This document shows positions 7,683 through 11,862 of a DNA stretch of 11,862 nucleotides, one piece after another (positions within the stretch are counted from its first letter, which is position 1; each line of letters starts with the position of its first letter). The notes below the pieces were generated by a model, which ran no database searches, had not been told where the DNA came from, and saw nothing but the letters and a program-made list of their open reading frames with translations. Origin of the DNA: Anaeromassilibacillus stercoravium (GTDB lineage: Bacteria > Bacillota > Clostridia > Oscillospirales > Acutalibacteraceae); the NCBI GenBank assembly GCA_019118845.1, contig DWYE01000122.1:1-11862 (forward strand). The letters are read 5' to 3'. The position numbers were made by a program, and so were the translations under genes.

Positions 7683-8541
7683 TTTCTTTCTCCTCCATTC
7701 CTAAGAAACGCAGGGCGTTCCCGCCCAGCACCATGGCCTTCTGCTTCGGCCGCAGGTTCAAAACGTCCACAGCGCCGATCATGCGCTTTTGCTCAATGCG
7801 GGGATAGGTGCTGCCGAACATCACCTTGTCCGCCAACATGCGGTCGATCCAGTATTCACCCATCTGGACGTTGAAGGTGGTGTGGAAGAACTGCTTGGGG
7901 GAATCGAAATAGAGCAGCGCTGTGTCCGCATAGACATTCGGATATTTGAGCAGCAGCATGGCCGTCTCCATAATATAGGGCCAACCGAAGTGGCCAAGGC
8001 AAATGCGCAAATCCGGGTAGCGCATGGCTACGTCTTCAAACAATACCGGCCGGGAATAGGTGGACGGGCTGTCTTTGATCCAGGTCATGCCGGACTGGAA
8101 CAGGATGGGCTTGTTGTATTTCAGGCAGATTTGATAGACCGGGTCCATCAAATGAAAATCGTTTGGATAAAAGCGCTGCATGGCAGGGCTCAGCTTGAGG
8201 CCAGCGAGATGCAGTTCTGTGAAGGCCTTTTCCAAAACCTCGACGGCGTCGGGGCGCTGCGGGTCTACGCTGGCAAAGCCAATCAAACGCTCCGGCTGTA
8301 GATCCACCAGGGTGCGAATTTCTTCGTTGGAGACAATGGTGTCCCCTGCGCGGGTGGTCACATCCTCAGCGCTGATGACACACTTGTCGATTCCGGCGGC
8401 GTTGAGCTGCTTCATAAACAATTCCATGGGCCAGACATGCTGTTTGTATAGGAAGTACTGCTCGCGGCGGAATGCGACGCGTTCTGGATCTTGGCAGATT
8501 TCCTTGAGAAAGCCCGGAAAGGCATATACATCGATAACCAT
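7675..8541 (-). CDS. Amidohydrolase-2-like TIM-barrel protein lacking metal ligands
   Basis: The 288-residue product has the layout of PF04909-type amidohydrolases (decarboxylases, lactonases and lactone isomerases). Landmarks are GFASVDP (88-94), GLKLSP (114-119), GHFGWP (183-188), the FGS-x-YP turn (242-247) and NALRFLG (275-281). The metal and catalytic residues are largely gone. The N-terminal HxH appears as YAF (6-8), the strand-5 His appears as Gln149 in LFQSG, and the strand-8 Asp of FGSDYP is Thr245. His184 on strand 6 remains. It is therefore either a metal-independent enzyme, perhaps a lactonase or isomerase, or a non-catalytic relative; I cannot choose. It is the first gene of the operon. 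AAAGGAGA (8558-8551) lies 9 nt from the start, and TATAAT/TTGATA promoters lie upstream. It overlaps the YjbQ gene by 8 nt. Confidence 0.85.
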   Translation of the reverse strand: MVIDVYAFPGFLKEICQDPERVAFRREQYFLYKQHVWPMELFMKQLNAAGIDKCVISAEDVTTRAGDTIVSNEEIRTLVDLQPERLIGFASVDPQRPDAVEVLEKAFTELHLAGLKLSPAMQRFYPNDFHLMDPVYQICLKYNKPILFQSGMTWIKDSPSTYSRPVLFEDVAMRYPDLRICLGHFGWPYIMETAMLLLKYPNVYADTALLYFDSPKQFFHTTFNVQMGEYWIDRMLADKVMFGSTYPRIEQKRMIGAVDVLNLRPKQKAMVLGGNALRFLGMEEKENG

Positions 8542-8595
8542 GTGATTTTTTCTCCTTTACCAATCTGGATTGTACGGGTAAGATTTGTTGGCCTC

Positions 8596-8624
8596 ATTAT
8601 AACTCTTTTGCGTGCGAATATCAA
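8596..8624 (-). promoter_or_regulatory. Proximal promoter P1 of the GRE operon
   Basis: On the minus strand, -35 TTGATA (8624-8619), a 17-nt spacer and a perfect -10 TATAAT (8601-8596) form a strong sigma-A-type promoter. The expected transcription start is near 8588, giving a leader of about 47 nt to the first start codon. The spacer contains CGTGCGAA (8611-8618), similar to half of the palindrome at 8630-8641. Confidence 0.85.
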
Positions 8625-8629
8625 TTAAC

Positions 8630-8641
8630 TTTCGTACGAAA
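8630..8641. promoter_or_regulatory. Palindromic candidate operator TTTCGTACGAAA
   Basis: This perfect 12-bp palindrome lies directly downstream of the P2 -10 box and 5 bp upstream of the P1 -35 box. A bound repressor could block both promoters. A related CGTxCGAA element at 8611-8618 is offset by 22 bp, about two helical turns. The operon's own DeoR protein is the obvious candidate binder; the divergent AraC-type protein is the alternative. Assignment is by position only. Confidence 0.55.
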
Positions 8642-8668
8642 TTATAACTCTGCTTTTGTAAATATCAA
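8641..8668 (-). promoter_or_regulatory. Distal promoter P2 of the GRE operon
   Basis: A second minus-strand promoter lies 45 bp upstream of P1: -35 TTGATA (8668-8663), a 16-nt spacer and -10 TATAAT (8646-8641). It shares identical end blocks with P1 (ATTATAACTC and AATATCAA as read on the plus strand), so the pair looks like a duplicated promoter. Its expected start point falls within the palindrome at 8630-8641. Confidence 0.7.
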
Positions 8669-8744
8669 CAGAATGGCTTTTAGAGAAATCCTATAAAATC
8701 CATCGAGGAAAATTTTGTGCATGCATCCATATTCTTTCATCTGT

Positions 8745-8773
8745 TTGAGACCATGCATGGGATGTGCTATGAT
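8745..8773 (+). promoter_or_regulatory. Promoter of the araC-type gene with internal palindrome
   Basis: -35 TTGAGA (8745-8750), a 17-nt spacer and TATGAT (8768-8773) preceded by TGC make a good extended -10 promoter. The first ten spacer bases are a perfect palindrome, CCATGCATGG (8751-8760). A second ATGCAT lies 32 bp upstream (8721-8726). These could be sites for autoregulation. The promoter position shows that translation starts downstream of about 8780, not at 8717. Confidence 0.75.
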
Positions 8774-8866
8774 ATAGAAAATAGGAACCCTCTCTTTTTT
8801 GGTGCATTCCCTCAGAGGAAAAACGATGGAGTTTCCGCTATCCTAAAGAACAAGGAGTTGATCGGA

Positions 8867-9724
8867 ATGGATTGGGTCAAACAGCTCAACCAAGCGTTGG
8901 CGTATATCGAGGCAAACCTGGAGGGAGAAATCCACCTGGAACGGGCGGCGCAGCTTGCCTGCTGTTCCACGTACCATTTTCAACGGATGTTCACCTATCT
9001 GGCGGGAATCCCACTCTCCGAGTATATTCGCCGCCGGCGGATGAGCAAGGCGGCGTTGGACCTACAAAATGGCGCGAAAGTGCTCGACGTTGCTCTGAAA
9101 TATGGCTATGATTCTCCGACAGCATTTAACCGCGCATTCCGTGGGATACACGGGGTTGCACCTTCCAGCGCCAAAGAGCCAGGGGTGCAGTTGTGTTCTT
9201 TCCAACCGATCAGCTTCGTCATCACGATCAAAGGAGAGGTTGCATTGAATTATCGAATTGAACACAAAGAAGCATTCCGTATTGTGGGCATCCACGCACC
9301 TATGGAAAAGGAGATTGAGAGGAACTTCCAAACGGTTCCAAAGCTTTGGGAAGAGATTGCTTCCGGAGGGATCCTCCCAAAGCTGCTTCCCCTGATGAAC
9401 CGCCAACCCTCCGGTGTGCTCGGTGTCTGCGCATGCGGGGAAAAAGAGGATTGGCGGTATTGGATTGCTGTGGCAAGCGATGCGCCGTCCGGGGAGTTTG
9501 ATGCGTATACCATTCCGGCGTTCACTTGGGCGATTTTCCCGGGGAGCGGTCCGATGCCCGGCGCTATCCAGGAGTTGGAAAAGCGCATCGCCACCGAATG
9601 GCTTCCGACATCGGGCTATGAATTTGCCGACGGCCCCGATGTAGAGGTCTATTTCACGCCAGATCCCAAGCAGGCGACTTTTGAGGTCTGGGTCCCTGTT
9701 TGCAAGGGAACCGAAACAAAATAA
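8867..9724 (+). CDS. AraC-family regulator with GyrI-like effector domain
   Basis: The 285-residue product has an N-terminal AraC DNA-binding region with two helix-turn-helix units, about 24-47 (LERAAQLAC...) and 73-98 (LDVALKYGYDSPTAFNRAF...). A GyrI/SbmC-like small-molecule-binding domain follows at about 127-279, starting at NYRIEHKEAFRIVGI and ending at VEVYFTPDP...FEVWVPV. This order, DNA-binding domain first, is that of E. coli Rob and many Firmicutes multidrug or stress regulators. I start at 8867, preceded by AAGGAG (8852-8857) with 9-nt spacing. The frame is open from 8717, but that would include the promoter itself. It is divergent from the GRE operon, so it may co-regulate it, although DeoR is the more natural controller. 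It ends at a strong terminator and is monocistronic. The ligand is unknown. Confidence 0.9.
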   Translation: MDWVKQLNQALAYIEANLEGEIHLERAAQLACCSTYHFQRMFTYLAGIPLSEYIRRRRMSKAALDLQNGAKVLDVALKYGYDSPTAFNRAFRGIHGVAPSSAKEPGVQLCSFQPISFVITIKGEVALNYRIEHKEAFRIVGIHAPMEKEIERNFQTVPKLWEEIASGGILPKLLPLMNRQPSGVLGVCACGEKEDWRYWIAVASDAPSGEFDAYTIPAFTWAIFPGSGPMPGAIQELEKRIATEWLPTSGYEFADGPDVEVYFTPDPKQATFEVWVPVCKGTETK

Positions 9725-9733
9725 TGGACGAAT

Positions 9734-9776
9734 GCCCCTTGCCTCCGGTTGGCCGGAAGCAAGGGGCGTGTTTTTT
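9734..9776 (+). terminator. Intrinsic terminator after the araC-type gene
   Basis: A 9-bp stem GCCCCTTGC/GCAAGGGGC (9734-9742 with 9759-9767) is extended inside by TCCGG/CCGGA (9744-9748 with 9753-9757) around a TTGG loop. It is followed by GTG and six T (9771-9776). It begins 10 nt after the stop codon. Confidence 0.93.
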
Positions 9777-9861
9777 GTTTCCGCTAGTCGTGATGAATGG
9801 AAACGAACAGGTTATTCGATATTATATATTTAAAATATTTATAAAAATATTTTTTAATATA

Positions 9862-9890
9862 TTGATATTTTAATAAATTTATACTATAAT
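9862..9890 (+). promoter_or_regulatory. Promoter of the GH43 gene
   Basis: TTGATA (9862-9867), a 17-nt spacer and a perfect TATAAT (9885-9890) form a strong promoter, preceded by an A/T-rich stretch that could act as an UP element. The start point is expected near 9897, about 134 nt before the GH43 start codon. Confidence 0.85.
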
Positions 9891-9906
9891 GCAACTGAAA
9901 AAGACG

Positions 9907-9947
9907 TTGGTTCTATGATGTGATATGGCGGAACCAATTTCTTTTGA
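9907..9947 (+). promoter_or_regulatory. Leader hairpin with T-rich tail in the GH43 5' UTR
   Basis: TTGGTTC (9907-9913) pairs with GAACCAA (9931-9937) around a 17-nt loop and is followed by TTTCTTTTG. It begins about 10 nt after the predicted transcription start. It could be a weak attenuator, a stabilising 5' stem or a protein-binding site. No antiterminator partner was found by eye, and the long loop makes it a poor terminator. Confidence 0.3.
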
Positions 9948-10030
9948 TATGTTTTATGTTTGGCAAGTAAGAAAACAGTTTGGTTGAAATGTTCCGAAAA
10001 AAGACAAAACAAACAGAAAGGAAGAATTGC

Positions 10031-11862
10031 ATGAAACGATGGAAAAAAAGTGTAGGAGCTCTGTTAGCGGTTATGATTGCTGTAACAGCGGCGATCCCAG
10101 CCGTTTCGGCCACTTCAGAGCTTCCAGGCACCGCTTCAGACTCCGAGACAAATGCAACCTATTACAACAACGCAACGATCCCGGCAGCGGACCCGTATGT
10201 CCTTTATGATGACGACAGTGGCTATTACTATGCTTATAGCACGGATGGGGCAAAGAGCGGCTACTATTTTGGCGTTTACCGGTCACCGGATCTGGTAACC
10301 TGGGAAAAAGCTTCCAATGGGGCAATCCAAAGAAATGACCCGAACCAATGGGGGTCCACCTGGTTCTGGGCGCCAGAAGTCTATAAGAATGAAGAGACCG
10401 GCCTGTTTTATATCTTCTATTCCGCAATGTTGAAGCCCGAATTGCGTGAAGAGGCGTTTGCCTATGCCGACTTCGAAGAGGCTTGTAAGATCGGCGTGGC
10501 CGTGTCTGAAACGCCGGAAGGGCCATTCCATATCATTGACGACGAACCGATCGATTATTATCCCTATGACCCAGATTATTATGACGTCAACTTGATTATG
10601 GATGAGAAACAGATGAAACCGCCGGCAAGCCTGGAAGAGGGTATGACTGCGCCCAAGGGTACTTATATCCCGACCATCGATGCCAATGTTTTCTTCGATG
10701 ACGACGGCCGGATGTATCTGTACTATTCAAGAAATGCATACCGGAACTGGGTATGGGACGAGGATCTAGGTAAATATATCGAGGAATCCAATATCTACGC
10801 GGTAGAATTGAACACCGATTGGTGGGATGATCCGACGGGAAGCACGATGCCGACTGTGAAAGAGGAGTACATCAACGCAAATAAGTCGCCGGAAGATACA
10901 GAAGATGTCCGGAAAGACGGATATGTTCCGATTATTAACTATGCCGGTGAAAAGCAAGAATGGGAAAACGCGCACGTCAACGACTATGAGAAGTATAATG
11001 GCGGAAAGAAAGACCGTAGATGGGCAGAAGGCTCCACGACGTTGAAGTACTACTATGACAAGGACGGCGATGGGGAAGACGAAGCGATCTACTATATTCT
11101 TTACTCCTGCAACAACTATGAGAACGAAAACTACGGTGTTGGCTATGCGGTTGCGGATAACCCGCTCGGCCCGTGGGATAAGTATGATCTAAATCCGATC
11201 CTGTCGCAGGATGAAGAGTTGAGCGTATATTCGACCGGACATGGAAGCTTTATTACAACACCCGATGGGACGGAGAGCTATTACGTCTATCACGGCCGTT
11301 CTTCGACGACGGGTGGCAGAAGGTTGTATACAGATCGGATGTATATCGATGAGACGAAATTGGATGCGGATGGCAACCCAGTTATCTGGGTGGATCAGAG
11401 CACAAGCGACCGGCCGGTGCCATCCGGCACAGCGCCGTACACAATGCGTGCAGATGTGGACACCCTTTTCATCGATATCGAGGAAGGAAACTCCGCTTCC
11501 TTCTCTGTGGATATCGAAAGCGCGTCAGGAGCAAAGTTACCTTTGGCAAATGTGTTGAACCGTGTGCAGGCAACTGTTGCGGACGAGGACATTGCAGATG
11601 TATCCGTGGACGGTGGAAATGTGACTGTAACAGCGAAAGATGCTGGCAGTACCACTATCACCTTGACCTATCAGAGGTTGAGCAGCTCTGGTGAATACTA
11701 CGATGTGCAGAACGAAGGCGAGACGGTATTCATCGAGATTCCTGTAACAGCAGGGGAGCCCGTGTTTGGTGATGTCGATGGCGACGGCCAGGTGTCGAAG
11801 TCTGATATGGATCTGGTAGAGGAGTATATCTTAGGAAACGTAGAGTTGACGGAACAGCAGTT
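10031..11862 (+). CDS. Secreted GH43-family glycosidase with dockerin (partial, 3' end cut)
   Basis: The frame is open from 10031 to the window end (610 codons), with AAAGGA (10017-10022) 8 nt upstream. A signal peptide covers 1-27 (KRWKK, hydrophobic core, VSA cleavage site). The five-bladed propeller of glycoside hydrolase family 43 follows, with the three expected acidic residues: base Asp54 (PAADPYV), pKa modulator Asp217 (TIDANVF) and acid Glu333 (AEGST). WAPEV (114-118), STGHGSF (401-407) and YYVYHG (417-422) are further GH43 landmarks. Activity is probably on arabinose- or xylose-containing plant polysaccharides; I cannot choose the subfamily. Residues about 472-573 form an Ig-like, Big2-like beta domain. 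At 580-602 a type I dockerin repeat starts, GDVDGDGQVSKSD..., with calcium ligands at D581, D583, D585 and D592. The second repeat lies beyond the window. Base composition is lower in GC than the neighbouring operon. Confidence 0.9.
   Translation, partial: MKRWKKSVGALLAVMIAVTAAIPAVSATSELPGTASDSETNATYYNNATIPAADPYVLYDDDSGYYYAYSTDGAKSGYYFGVYRSPDLVTWEKASNGAIQRNDPNQWGSTWFWAPEVYKNEETGLFYIFYSAMLKPELREEAFAYADFEEACKIGVAVSETPEGPFHIIDDEPIDYYPYDPDYYDVNLIMDEKQMKPPASLEEGMTAPKGTYIPTIDANVFFDDDGRMYLYYSRNAYRNWVWDEDLGKYIEESNIYAVELNTDWWDDPTGSTMPTVKEEYINANKSPEDTEDVRKDGYVPIINYAGEKQEWENAHVNDYEKYNGGKKDRRWAEGSTTLKYYYDKDGDGEDEAIYYILYSCNNYENENYGVGYAVADNPLGPWDKYDLNPILSQDEELSVYSTGHGSFITTPDGTESYYVYHGRSSTTGGRRLYTDRMYIDETKLDADGNPVIWVDQSTSDRPVPSGTAPYTMRADVDTLFIDIEEGNSASFSVDIESASGAKLPLANVLNRVQATVADEDIADVSVDGGNVTVTAKDAGSTTITLTYQRLSSSGEYYDVQNEGETVFIEIPVTAGEPVFGDVDGDGQVSKSDMDLVEEYILGNVELTEQQ

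Larger units (their letters stand above)
9777..10030. other. AT-rich intergenic region before the GH43 gene
   Basis: The stretch from about 9814 to 9890 is nearly all A/T, including runs resembling an UP element, and leads into a promoter at 9862-9890. The rest (about 9897-10030) would be a 5' leader of roughly 134 nt containing a hairpin at 9907-9937. No gene is evident: short open frames here have no ribosome binding sites. Confidence 0.6.

Noticed and set aside
8717..8866. N-terminal 50-residue extension of the AraC-type regulator
   Set aside because: It would cover the promoter at 8745-8773, has no ribosome binding site and is not AraC-like. The ATG at 8867 has a good AAGGAG site.
10071..10526. 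Minus-strand 151-codon open frame opposite the GH43 gene
   Set aside because: It is antisense to the signal-peptide and catalytic region of GH43, with an arginine/histidine-rich shadow composition.
1..11862. CRISPR arrays, insertion sequences, phage or integrase genes
   Set aside because: No repeat-spacer pattern, transposase or integrase frame, or flanking direct repeats were found by eye.

Overview
The window looks like a chromosomal segment from an anaerobic, gut-type Clostridia, probably an Oscillospiraceae/Ruminococcaceae relative. The pointers are a fairly GC-rich coding background, AGGAGG-type ribosome binding sites, TTGATA/TATAAT promoters, an oxygen-sensitive glycyl radical enzyme with its activase, and a secreted GH43 glycosidase ending in a type I dockerin. 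The lineage is inferred from gene content only.

Left edge (1-1150): a minus-strand tRNA-Ala(CGC) with its own promoter and a hairpin behind it. A plus-strand minimal rhomboid protease follows. It ends at a hairpin terminator shared with the convergent operon on its right.

Centre (1155-8670, minus strand): a compact seven-gene operon. In transcription order it encodes a TIM-barrel amidohydrolase-like protein, a YjbQ/UPF0047 protein, a DUF4432 aldose-epimerase-like protein, a PfkB-family sugar kinase, a glycyl radical enzyme (GRE), its radical-SAM activase, and a DeoR-family repressor. Gaps are 10-50 nt or overlaps, so the genes are almost certainly co-transcribed. The operon is preceded by two near-duplicate tandem promoters flanking a perfect palindrome, a good candidate operator for the DeoR protein. 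No microcompartment genes, transporter, aldolase or alcohol dehydrogenase are present. The gene set suggests an anaerobic pathway on a sugar, polyol or sugar-acid-like compound: anomer handling by DUF4432, phosphorylation by the kinase, radical C-O or C-X cleavage by the GRE, an unknown step by the amidohydrolase-like protein, and phosphosugar sensing by DeoR. I do not recognise this combination as a characterised pathway. It is the best candidate for an undescribed system here.

Right side (8700-11862, plus strand): a divergent AraC-type regulator with a GyrI-like effector domain has its own strong promoter and a strong terminator. After an AT-rich intergenic stretch with a promoter and leader hairpin comes a large secreted GH43 glycosidase with an Ig-like region and the start of a dockerin, cut by the window end. 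It may be a cellulosome or scaffold-bound enzyme for plant hemicellulose.
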